Notes under the pieces: model-generated
What the model saw: the letters and a program-made list of their open reading frames with translations, nothing else
The model's database searches: none
What the model was told of the DNA's origin: nothing
Shown: in pieces, positions 16,022 to 24,036 of the stretch
Numbering within the stretch: position 1 is the stretch's first letter
Layout: every line of letters starts with the position of its first letter
Assembly (NCBI RefSeq): GCF_004214835.1
Contig: NZ_PIQJ01000001.1
Span: 1 to 64,000 of the forward strand
From: Pseudidiomarina tainanensis
GTDB taxonomy: Bacteria; Pseudomonadota; Gammaproteobacteria; Enterobacterales; Alteromonadaceae
DNA length: 64,000 bases
Direction: 5' to 3'
Made by a program: the position numbers and the translations under genes

Positions 16022-18010
16022 ATGTTTGTAAGTAGTCACTTACTGGTTTTATCAACGCTGGCTTCGGCCAGCGTTGCTGTTGATGAAGTCATTGTGGTGA
16101 ACCAAAGTCGTCCGCGAACAGCGCTTGAAACACCTGCTTCGGTGAGCAACCGTGACGTTGACGATCAGCCTGCTGGCCTGCGCATTGATGCTGCTGAACT
16201 ACTCAAAGGTTTAGCCGGTGTGCAAGCCGACTCACGGGCGAATTATGCGCAAGATACACGGATTACATTGCGTGGTTTTGGTGCACGTTCAGCCTTTGGT
16301 GTGCGCGGCGTTATCTTGCAACTTGATGGTATACCGCTGACCATGCCGGATGGACAAGCGCAAACGTCGAGTATTCTGTTAGATGAACCGCGCTACGTGC
16401 AGGTCATTCGTGGGCCACTGGCAACCATTTACGGCAATAATGCTGGCGGTATGATTCAATGGTTTAGTGAGCGCCCTGATAGTTCTGGGTTGCGTTTCGA
16501 TGCCATGTTTGGTGCCAACTCAACCGAGCGCCAGCTTGTGCAAGGCGAGTGGGTAACCGATGGCAATGCGGTACGATTAACCGGCACTCGTTTACGTACC
16601 GATGGCCCGCGTGACCATAACCGTGCAGAGCGTGATCAACTCGCATTGCGCTGGTATCACGATTTAACCGATTCGATTGAAATGATTGTGCGCTTAGATG
16701 ATAACTATGCGCCTTTCTTACAAGATCCTGGTTCGCTGACACCAGAAGATTGGCAGGCTGACCCAACCCAAACCTTCGCCGGTGCAACTCGTTTTAACAC
16801 CCGCAAAAATATTCACCATCAGCAAGCATCTGTGTCACTGCGTAGCACCGATGGCTGGCATGTGAGTACATGGAAGGGCTGGCGCGAGATTGAGCAGTAC
16901 TTGCCGTTCCCTGGCACAGATATTCGTGGCTCTGGGGCTGTGATTGACTTGCGCCGCAGCTTTATTGGTATTGATGCCAGCTATGATTACGATTGGTCAC
17001 TGACGACGCCACTCACGACAACCTTTGGTGTTCATCATGCTGAACAAGATGATCGTCGTTTTGGTTACACCAATAACTTTGGTGAACGCGGTGACTTACG
17101 CCGCAACGAACTCGGTGAAGTGACCCAGCAAGCCGCCTATACACTGTGGAATTGGCAGCCAAGTGAACAATTAACGCTTCTCGGCGGGCTTCGCTATAGC
17201 CAAGTTGAATTCGCGGTCGATGATTACTTTATCGTGCCGGAAAATCCTGACGATAGCGGCGAGCAACGCCAACATGCTTGGAGCTGGAGCCTGGGTGCCA
17301 ATTATGCGTTAACCGATACATGGTCGGTGTTTGCCGCTCGCGGAAATGGCTTTGAAACAGCCACGCTCACCGAAATGGCCTACAGCAACACAGAAACCGG
17401 CCTAAATACCAACCTCGGTGCTGCGTACAACCAACAGTGGGAAATTGGCGTGAAATGGCAAGTGCCAACCGTGCAAGCGCAATTGACTGCGTTTGTGATT
17501 GACACCACCGATGAAATTGTCGTCGACCAAAGTATCGATGGCCGCACTACCTATACCAATGCTGGCTTGACGCAGCGTGATGGGGTTGAGCTAGAGGTGA
17601 ATTGGTCAGTGTCTGACCAATGGCAGTGGCGCGGTGCGGCAACGTTATTAAGTGCTGAGTATGCCAATGGCGCACGTTTGCCTGGCGTCGCTGAACAGCA
17701 GATTTACAGTCAGCTCGACTGGAATTACCGTCCGCAACAGCGCCTCAGCTTAATCACTGAATATCGCGGTGACGTCGTCGCCACGGATGCCAATGATGTG
17801 ATAGCCCCAAGTCATACCCTGTGGCATCTAAACTGGCGTGGTTCATATCTGCTGGATGACTGGCAAGTGAGCCCTTGGCTAAACCTGCACAACCTGACCG
17901 ATGAAGCGTACGTGGGTTCCGTGGTCGTCAATCAAGGCAGCGGCCGAGCATTTGAGCCCGGCGTCGGTCGCGAGTTACAACTTGGTGTGCAGTTTAATCG
18001 TCGTTGGTAA
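16022..18010 (+). CDS. pqqU: TonB-dependent outer-membrane receptor, PqqU (YncD)-like
   Basis: 662 residues: signal peptide, TonB box DEVIVV, plug domain (about 40-150: LRGFGARSAFGVRGV, DGIPLTMPDGQAQTSS, VIRGPLATIYGN) and a 22-strand barrel ending in aromatic RRW. From memory it resembles E. coli YncD along its length, for example NYAQD, MPDGQ-QTS, NNF-GDLRR, TDDEIVVD--GRTTY and EAYVGSVVVN. YncD was identified as the PQQ transporter PqqU. The 3-base gap to a PQQ enzyme fits cofactor scavenging. It has no ribosome site of its own beyond GCGGAA, suggesting translational coupling. Its last 17 bases overlap the convergent response regulator gene. Confidence 0.85.
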   Translation: MFVSSHLLVLSTLASASVAVDEVIVVNQSRPRTALETPASVSNRDVDDQPAGLRIDAAELLKGLAGVQADSRANYAQDTRITLRGFGARSAFGVRGVILQLDGIPLTMPDGQAQTSSILLDEPRYVQVIRGPLATIYGNNAGGMIQWFSERPDSSGLRFDAMFGANSTERQLVQGEWVTDGNAVRLTGTRLRTDGPRDHNRAERDQLALRWYHDLTDSIEMIVRLDDNYAPFLQDPGSLTPEDWQADPTQTFAGATRFNTRKNIHHQQASVSLRSTDGWHVSTWKGWREIEQYLPFPGTDIRGSGAVIDLRRSFIGIDASYDYDWSLTTPLTTTFGVHHAEQDDRRFGYTNNFGERGDLRRNELGEVTQQAAYTLWNWQPSEQLTLLGGLRYSQVEFAVDDYFIVPENPDDSGEQRQHAWSWSLGANYALTDTWSVFAARGNGFETATLTEMAYSNTETGLNTNLGAAYNQQWEIGVKWQVPTVQAQLTAFVIDTTDEIVVDQSIDGRTTYTNAGLTQRDGVELEVNWSVSDQWQWRGAATLLSAEYANGARLPGVAEQQIYSQLDWNYRPQQRLSLITEYRGDVVATDANDVIAPSHTLWHLNWRGSYLLDDWQVSPWLNLHNLTDEAYVGSVVVNQGSGRAFEPGVGRELQLGVQFNRRW

Positions 18011-19355
18011 GCCAACGATACAATGTGCGGCGGGTGATTCCGAGAATTCGCGCCGCTTGTTGCTTGTTGCCCTTGGTGTGCGCCAAAACCTTTCGAACAT
18101 AGTCAGCTTGTAAATCATCCAGCGAAGGCCACTGTTGTGTCGAAGCGGCCTCGGTAACGCCATCGGTTACTGATGTTTGCATTCGCGCGGGAAGGTGCTC
18201 GGGCTTTATCCAGTCACCATCACAAAATGTCACCGCCCGCTCAATTGCGTTTTGCAATTCCCGTACGTTTCCGAGAAAGCTATAGGCGTAGAATAGTTCT
18301 TGTGCCTCGCTCGATAAACCTTTTACCTGTTTGTTTTGTTGCTGATTCACGGTTTGAATAAAATGTTCAGCCAACAAGGCAATATCATCGCCACGATGTC
18401 GCAGTGGTGGCACTTTCACGCTAAAGGTCTCAAGGCGATAAAACAGATCTTCACGAAAGCCTTTATCCGCTACTTTCTGTTCGAGATTCTGGTGGGTTGC
18501 CGCAAGAATACGAACGTCAACTTCGACCTCATGGTCGCTACCAACAGGGCGCATTTTCCCCTCTTGCAGCACACGTAATAATTTGGCTTGCAGTGCCAGC
18601 GGCATTTCGCCAATTTCATCCAGTAATAACGTGCCACCATGCGCTTCTTTAAGAAGACCAGCGCGGGCTTTTTGCGCCCCGGTAAAGGCACCTGCCGCAT
18701 GACCAAAAAACTCACTCTCAAGAAGTTCAGCTGGAATACCTGCGCAATTCACTGCTAAAAACGGGCCATTAGCTCTCTGGCTTTGCTGGTGCAGTGCTTG
18801 TGCAACCAACTCTTTACCTGTGCCGCTTTCACCGAGTATCAGCACCGCACCCTCAACTGGTGCGATGCGTTCAATCTCATCATACAAAGTACGCATCACG
18901 CGGCTACTACCAATAATTCCAGCTGGTCCTTGGTTAGATTGCTGTTTCGATTGGCGATAATGTTCTACTTCAGAGCGTAACTGATGAAACGTTAGTACAC
19001 GCTCAACGCTAACCAGCAGGTGCTCAAGATCGAGAGGCTTCGTTAAAAAGTCATCGGCACCTTGTTTCAGTGCATCGACCGCTTGATCGACCGTACCAAA
19101 CGCCGTAATCAAAATTAACGGTGGCGCACTGGCTTGCCGTTGCAGATACGCCAGCAAATCAAGCCCGCTCATTCCCGGCAAACGAATATCACTGACAATC
19201 AGATGGCTCGATTGCGCAGCATCACTATCTAAATAAGCTTCAGCTTGGGCAAATACGGAGACCTGATAGCCCGCACTTTCAAGCTCCTCTTGTAACAAGT
19301 CACGTAACCCTGGGTCATCTTCAACAACGGTAATATGAATATCGATGTTACGCAT
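17994..19355 (-). CDS. sigma-54-dependent response regulator (NtrC family)
   Basis: 453 residues in three domains: receiver (about 1-118, phospho-acceptor Asp in SDIRLPG), AAA+ sigma-54 interaction domain (Walker A GESGTGKE, sigma-54 loop GAFTGA, DEIGEMP) and a Fis-type C-terminal HTH (KQQAARILGITRRTLYRWL). It should activate a -24/-12 promoter when phosphorylated by the kinase encoded just upstream. The start at 19355 overlaps the kinase stop as TAATG, with AAGGGA upstream. The target genes are unknown; I saw no clear sigma-54 promoter nearby. Confidence 0.93.
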   Translation of the reverse strand: MRNIDIHITVVEDDPGLRDLLQEELESAGYQVSVFAQAEAYLDSDAAQSSHLIVSDIRLPGMSGLDLLAYLQRQASAPPLILITAFGTVDQAVDALKQGADDFLTKPLDLEHLLVSVERVLTFHQLRSEVEHYRQSKQQSNQGPAGIIGSSRVMRTLYDEIERIAPVEGAVLILGESGTGKELVAQALHQQSQRANGPFLAVNCAGIPAELLESEFFGHAAGAFTGAQKARAGLLKEAHGGTLLLDEIGEMPLALQAKLLRVLQEGKMRPVGSDHEVEVDVRILAATHQNLEQKVADKGFREDLFYRLETFSVKVPPLRHRGDDIALLAEHFIQTVNQQQNKQVKGLSSEAQELFYAYSFLGNVRELQNAIERAVTFCDGDWIKPEHLPARMQTSVTDGVTEAASTQQWPSLDDLQADYVRKVLAHTKGNKQQAARILGITRRTLYRWLTNDD

Positions 19356-20686
19356 TATAAACGTCCCTTCGCGCGAGGTAATAACAGTGATGCAATACAA
19401 CCACGGTGCTTCGCATTCGTTGAACTAGCATTAGCGAGCCTCAACTGACCTTGGTGATCGGCCACTATGTAACTCACCAGAGCTAAACCAAGCCCAGTAC
19501 CTTCACCAATTTGCTTGGTTGTTGTGAATGGTTTTAATAATTCTTCTTGTGTGACGTGCTCAGGTAGCCCCTCGCCGTCATCACGAACGTTGACTGTCAC
19601 CGTATTAGTCTCCGTCACAACACAGACATCGACACGACTTTTGGCGGCCTGCAGTGCGTTACGCAAAATATTAACCAGCGCTAACTCTAAACGCTGATTA
19701 TCGGCTTCAACCAGCACTTCTTCCGCTGGCAAGGTTACCGTTAACTCTGGCCCCTGCAGACTTTGTTCATAGGAGATACTTTGGCACGCTTGCTCAATAA
19801 TGCCGCGTAATGATTGGCGTTGTTTCTCCGATACGGGTGTGCGACTGAACGCTAGAAGCTGTTTCACCATTTTGGTAAGACGCTGAACTTGGCCACGAAT
19901 CGCATTCAATTGACGTTGCGAGTCTTCATCGGAATGACGTGTCATTAATTGTTTGGCACGGCCATCGATAACTGTCAGTGGCGCACCTAATTCATGCGCT
20001 ACACCACTCGATACTTGACCTATCGCCACCATCTTTTCTTGTTCGCGACGCTGTTGCTCCAGTTTTTGTGTCACGTAACGGTTCACGCCTCGATAATGAC
20101 CAAATACTAAAATGGCGACGGTTGCAGCAGCTAACACTAACCATGTTCCCCAAGCAATGCGAGCGAGTTGGGTAAAGGCGTTATCAAAATCTTGGGCACG
20201 TCGATTGAGTTGCATAAACCCGATAATTCGATCGCCTCTGTCGTTAATTGGAACAAACTGCGAAAACACATCTCGCCCAGCTACTTCGCGGTAACTGTCT
20301 TGTGTTTCGCCCGTTAGAATAACTTGCTCGGCCAACAAACTTTCTGAGAGGTCGCGCTCAGTGACGCCAGCCGATGCAACAATGTTGCCCTCGGTGTCAT
20401 ACACCGAGGCACCATAAACGCGACCAATTTCAAATACCGAATCGAGGCCTGCTTGCACCGCACTGATATCGCCCCGAATTAAGGCGTCACTGACGGGTAC
20501 ATGAATGGCGCGCCCGACCAATTCAAGATCATCACGCAAGCGCTGATCTTGAAATTCGGCCGCTCGTTCCAGACCAATCCCGATGGCAATGCCTGATAGT
20601 GCAAGAAGCGGCAGCATCACATAAAAGGTGAGCGTTCGTTGAACACTATCGCCTTGTAAAAACCACGCTCTGTATCTTTTTGTCAC
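19355..20686 (-). CDS. membrane sensor histidine kinase partner
   Basis: 443 residues. Two membrane helices (about 20-41 and 175-195) flank a periplasmic sensor domain. HisKA follows, with the phospho-acceptor His in GVAHELGAPLTV, and HATPase_c with NILRNALQAA, DDGEGLP and GEGTGLGLALV. The start is placed at the GTG at 20686 because AGCGAGG lies five bases before it and the TATAAT at 20715-20720 would otherwise fall inside the gene; ATGs at 20713 and 20725 are alternatives. It is paired with the NtrC-type regulator. The ligand is unknown. Confidence 0.88.
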   Translation of the reverse strand: MTKRYRAWFLQGDSVQRTLTFYVMLPLLALSGIAIGIGLERAAEFQDQRLRDDLELVGRAIHVPVSDALIRGDISAVQAGLDSVFEIGRVYGASVYDTEGNIVASAGVTERDLSESLLAEQVILTGETQDSYREVAGRDVFSQFVPINDRGDRIIGFMQLNRRAQDFDNAFTQLARIAWGTWLVLAAATVAILVFGHYRGVNRYVTQKLEQQRREQEKMVAIGQVSSGVAHELGAPLTVIDGRAKQLMTRHSDEDSQRQLNAIRGQVQRLTKMVKQLLAFSRTPVSEKQRQSLRGIIEQACQSISYEQSLQGPELTVTLPAEEVLVEADNQRLELALVNILRNALQAAKSRVDVCVVTETNTVTVNVRDDGEGLPEHVTQEELLKPFTTTKQIGEGTGLGLALVSYIVADHQGQLRLANASSTNAKHRGCIASLLLPRAKGRL

Positions 20687-20714
20687 ACAAACCTCGCTCG
20701 ACACATGTGACATT

Positions 20715-20736
20715 ATTATACACATTTAAGTGTGTA
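20715..20736 (-). promoter_or_regulatory. promoter -10 and overlapping dyad upstream of the kinase gene
   Basis: Minus-strand TATAAT at 20720-20715. A perfect inverted repeat TACACA-N6-TGTGTA (20719-20736) abuts and overlaps it, and a second CACATGTG palindrome lies at 20702-20709. This is consistent with an operator controlling the two-component operon. Confidence 0.45.
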
Positions 20737-20845
20737 AATTCGAAGATGAGTTCTATATCTTTATTTTTCAATAAGTTAATAGATGAAAGAAAGTTGGCAT
20801 GGTCATTGCAACACTCCTAGTGAACTCAAAATAGGAGATAAATCT

Positions 20846-21229
20846 ATGCGTAAAACAATGACCGCTTTAATCCTAACCGCTCTTTTTGCTAGTGCATCTG
20901 TTGTCAATGCAACTGCCGTTGCTCAGCAACAAGGTCAAGCTCAAGAGCAAATGATGCAACAGCAACAAAATGTTGAGATCACAGAGGGCATGCTTGAGAG
21001 TTTCGTGGTTGCCATGAGCAACGTGCAGAAAATCAGCAACAAATATTCAGAGCAATTCCAAAGCGCTGAAGATGCTGAACAAGCACAAGAAATTCAGCGT
21101 AAAGCACAAGAAGAAATGGTTGCTGCTGTGAACGATTCAGGTCTTTCTCCGCAGGAATACAACGCGATTGTGCAGCGTGTGCAGCAAGATGAAGAGTTAC
21201 GCGCACGCTTACAAGAAATGACTGAATAA
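20846..21229 (+). CDS. exported DUF4168-like small protein
   Basis: 127 residues: Sec signal peptide (cleavage near VAQQQ), a Q-rich stretch rich in QQQ and QEQM, then a helical DUF4168-like domain (about 45-127: FVVAMSNVQKISNKYSEQF, GLSPQEYNAIVQRVQQDEEL). The function of this family is unknown. AGGAGA at 20834-20839 fixes the ATG at 20846 over a longer in-frame reading that would start at 20783. The gene has its own terminator, so it is monocistronic. Confidence 0.8.
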   Translation: MRKTMTALILTALFASASVVNATAVAQQQGQAQEQMMQQQQNVEITEGMLESFVVAMSNVQKISNKYSEQFQSAEDAEQAQEIQRKAQEEMVAAVNDSGLSPQEYNAIVQRVQQDEELRARLQEMTE

Positions 21230-21257
21230 ATTAGTTATTTAATCAACACCTTGCAAT

Positions 21258-21286
21258 AAAAAAGCCACCTCGCGGTGGCTTTTTTA
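21258..21286. terminator. bidirectional terminator
   Basis: AAAAAAGCCACC-TCGC-GGTGGCTTTTTT, symmetrical, between the convergent DUF4168-like gene and the PfpI-like gene. It can serve both strands. Confidence 0.9.
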
Positions 21287-21297
21287 TTGGGCTTAAT

Positions 21298-21978
21298 TTA
21301 ACGCTTTAGTTTTTTCAGCAAGGCTTCAGCAACCGTTTCCGAGCTTGCCGGATTCTGGCCGGTGATGAGATTCCCATCAACGACTGCATAAGGCTTCCAG
21401 TCGTCCACCTTCTCATACAAACCGCCGAGCTCTTTGAGCTTATCTTCCAGTAGGAACGGCACCACTTCGGTTAAACCAACGGCTGCCTCTTCACTATTGG
21501 TGAAGCCGCTCACTTTGCGGCCTTTCACTATTGGTTCACCCGCTGGGGTTTTCGCATTTATCAATACCGCTGGTGCATGACAAACCGCTGCGACTGGCTT
21601 TTCTTGCTCCCAGAACTGTTGAATGAGACCGATGGATAGAGGATCTTGGCTTAAGTCCCACAACGGACCATGACCACCCGGATAGAAAATAGCGTCGAAT
21701 TTATCGGCGGTTACTTCGCTCAATTTGAGCGTATTGGCAAGTTGGTCCATCGCCGCTTCATCTTCAAACAAACGTACCGTTGCGTTAGTTTGAGCATCAC
21801 TTTGTTCACTGTTCGGATCAATGGGGGGTTGCCCGCCTTTTGGGCTGGCTAACACGACTTCAGCGCCAGCATCTTTAAAGGCATAGTAGGGCGCAGCAAA
21901 TTCCTCCGCCCAAAAGCCTGTTTTGTGGCCACTGTCACCGAGCTGCTCGTGTGAGGTAAGAACCATTAAAATTTTCAT
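21298..21978 (-). CDS. DJ-1/PfpI superfamily protein (class I glutamine amidotransferase-like)
   Basis: 226 residues. DJ-1/PfpI fold with the nucleophile elbow AVCHAPAVL (Cys near 132 followed by His) and PGGHGPLWDL. The long form, with GFWAEEFAAPYYAF near the N-terminus, is typical of the Hsp31-like or glyoxalase III-like branch, which handles methylglyoxal or acts as a chaperone. The acidic partner appears to be the Glu in GFWAEE. The precise activity is uncertain. Single gene, with AGGAGC upstream of the ATG. Confidence 0.85.
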   Translation of the reverse strand: MKILMVLTSHEQLGDSGHKTGFWAEEFAAPYYAFKDAGAEVVLASPKGGQPPIDPNSEQSDAQTNATVRLFEDEAAMDQLANTLKLSEVTADKFDAIFYPGGHGPLWDLSQDPLSIGLIQQFWEQEKPVAAVCHAPAVLINAKTPAGEPIVKGRKVSGFTNSEEAAVGLTEVVPFLLEDKLKELGGLYEKVDDWKPYAVVDGNLITGQNPASSETVAEALLKKLKR

Positions 21979-22058
21979 GAGCTTGCTCCTATTTTTTTGC
22001 TTCGTGTTAAGGTTACATGGATGCTAAAACATACTTTTTCAAGTTAGGAACAGATCAC

Positions 22059-22553
22059 ATGGCTATAGCGTGGAAGCCGGTTGAGCCGAGCTACAAGACT
22101 TACCTGCAAATTATTGTATTAATCGATATGAGTATTTTGGCATTAATTGCCATTGGTATTTATGTGTTCGTACCCTCCACCGATTGGCTACCAAACCCAC
22201 TGTGGTTTGGTATTCCTTGGGCGGCGCTGACGCTGTTCTTCGGGTTATTCTGGGCCTCACGGCGCTTTCAATTCACCGCCTACGCTCGCTCTCACGAAGC
22301 CATGTACTTGCGCCGTGGGGCATTATGGCGCCTGACACGAGCGGTGCCCTTAAATCGAATTCAGCACGTAGAGGTTCGCCAAGGGTTTATTGAACGCATG
22401 CTAGGCTTAGCACATTTGACCCTTTACACCGCGGGAAGTGGTGGCGCTGATTTGAGCATTCCAGGCTTAAAGCTAAATGATGCTGAGCAAATGAAAGCAA
22501 CGCTGGTTAATACCATCGCTGAAGAACCAATAGAAGAGAGCAGCCATGACTGA
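22059..22553 (+). CDS. ydbS: bacterial PH-domain membrane protein, YdbS-like
   Basis: 164 residues. Two membrane helices (about 17-38 and 47-66) followed by one bPH2 domain with RRGALWRLTRAVPLNRIQHVEVRQG. The start at 22059 (AGGA nine bases upstream) matches the short cytosolic N-terminus of the family; an upstream ATG at 22017 would add 14 residues. YdbS and YdbT occur as a pair in many bacteria; the role is unknown, though membrane stress has been suggested for related proteins. It overlaps the next gene by 8 bases. Confidence 0.85.
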   Translation: MAIAWKPVEPSYKTYLQIIVLIDMSILALIAIGIYVFVPSTDWLPNPLWFGIPWAALTLFFGLFWASRRFQFTAYARSHEAMYLRRGALWRLTRAVPLNRIQHVEVRQGFIERMLGLAHLTLYTAGSGGADLSIPGLKLNDAEQMKATLVNTIAEEPIEESSHD

Positions 22554-24030
22554 GTTAGTTTGGCAGCGTACGCCACTTCTCACCATCGGCTTCTTCATCG
22601 CCAAAGAAGTGCGTAATCTTGTGCGCAACATCACCAACTTTATTCCGGTACTGGCGGCAATATTTGTCAGTAATAGCGAGTGGTTGCCTTACGCGGTGAT
22701 CGGTGGCTATTTGGTATTCATTATGGTGAGCGCAATTTTAAATCACCGCTTTTTCTTGTACGCCCTAGCCGATGACGCTGTGCATCTGCGTACCGGTGTA
22801 TTTGGTAAAAAGAGCCTAACTCTAAAATATGAACGCATTCAACAAGCCGAGCTTGATCAAAGCTGGTATTTTCGACCCTTTGATTTGGTGATTTTGCGCG
22901 TTGATAGCGCCGGCTCAGCAGGGAAAGAAGTTGAAATTCCTGGCTTACCTATTGGCTTGGCACAAGACCTTCGCCAACGGATGTTAGCCCAGACCAACAC
23001 CAACCAAGCCTACAGTGAACTCGCGATTGCCGACAGCGAGAAAACCGAACCTCCAGCTGATACCGAAATGACCTTTTCGATGAGCGAAATTGTTCGCGCT
23101 GGCATCATGGATAACAAAATCTTTGTGCTACTCGCCGTGCTCATTTATCCACTTTCGCAAACCGATGTGCTGGAAGAAACCTTAGTACCTTGGCTAGAGG
23201 CCAATGTCTCGTTTATAGAAGAAAGCTTGTGGCTGAATATTGGTCTCGCCGTTGCTGCACTGTCGCTACTCTTTATTCTGGCTATCGGCGTGACCTTGGT
23301 CCGCTACTATAATCTGCATTTCAGTATTTTAAACGAGCGATATCAGGCGCGTTCCGGTTTGTTCACCATTCGTACCGTGAGTTTTCGCTATCAAAAATTA
23401 CAGCGCGTGCAGCTGCGCCAAAATTTACGCGGTCGCCTACTCAAACGTTTCAGTGTTCGCGTCAGTCAATTGCAGCCATCAGCACATGCGCAGCAGCAGT
23501 CGGGGAGCTCGTCATTTGTGCTGCCAGTACTCACACAAAACTTGGTTGAAGAACTTGGTAATTGGTTGAAGTTACCGCGAAGCGCTAACTTAGACTGGCA
23601 GGGCATTAGTTTCATTGCCTTACTGAACCCATCATTTTGGATTGCGCTGATTGCGCCAGCACTGGCATTAACAGCCTACGCAAATGACATTCCATTGATA
23701 ACAGGTTTGATTAGTGCTGCGTTGATATGGTTTGCAATTCAAGCATACGCCATTGCCCGTTGGCATAACTATGGGTTTACCATTAACAACGGTTGGCTTG
23801 CGATTAAGCGCGGTGTATTTGGACGCAAAGAAAATTGGTATCCATTACACAAAGCGCAGCAAATTGATGTGTATCAATCGCCGTGGCTGCGCCTTCTCGG
23901 TTACGCTGATGTGCTTGTGCATACCGCCGCGGGACCGGAGGTTATCAAATATCAGCCGGTAAGCTCAGCACTCGCCATGCAACGCGAATGGTCAACAATG
24001 ATTGGTTCGAACCATCAACGTTGGATGTAG
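22546..24030 (+). CDS. ydbT: multi-bPH2-domain membrane protein, YdbT-like
   Basis: 494 residues. Three bPH2 modules, each preceded by paired membrane helices: about 20-150, 190-345 and 360-490. Each contains the LRTGVFGKK / ARSGLFTIRT / IKRGVFGRKENW type turn followed by a Q-rich strand (RIQQAEL, KLQRVQLRQ, KAQQIDV). It is the usual partner of YdbS, with which it overlaps by 8 bases. No catalytic motif is known. It stops 7 bases short of the convergent EAL gene. Confidence 0.85.
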   Translation: MTELVWQRTPLLTIGFFIAKEVRNLVRNITNFIPVLAAIFVSNSEWLPYAVIGGYLVFIMVSAILNHRFFLYALADDAVHLRTGVFGKKSLTLKYERIQQAELDQSWYFRPFDLVILRVDSAGSAGKEVEIPGLPIGLAQDLRQRMLAQTNTNQAYSELAIADSEKTEPPADTEMTFSMSEIVRAGIMDNKIFVLLAVLIYPLSQTDVLEETLVPWLEANVSFIEESLWLNIGLAVAALSLLFILAIGVTLVRYYNLHFSILNERYQARSGLFTIRTVSFRYQKLQRVQLRQNLRGRLLKRFSVRVSQLQPSAHAQQQSGSSSFVLPVLTQNLVEELGNWLKLPRSANLDWQGISFIALLNPSFWIALIAPALALTAYANDIPLITGLISAALIWFAIQAYAIARWHNYGFTINNGWLAIKRGVFGRKENWYPLHKAQQIDVYQSPWLRLLGYADVLVHTAAGPEVIKYQPVSSALAMQREWSTMIGSNHQRWM

Positions 24031-24036
24031 TTAGGT

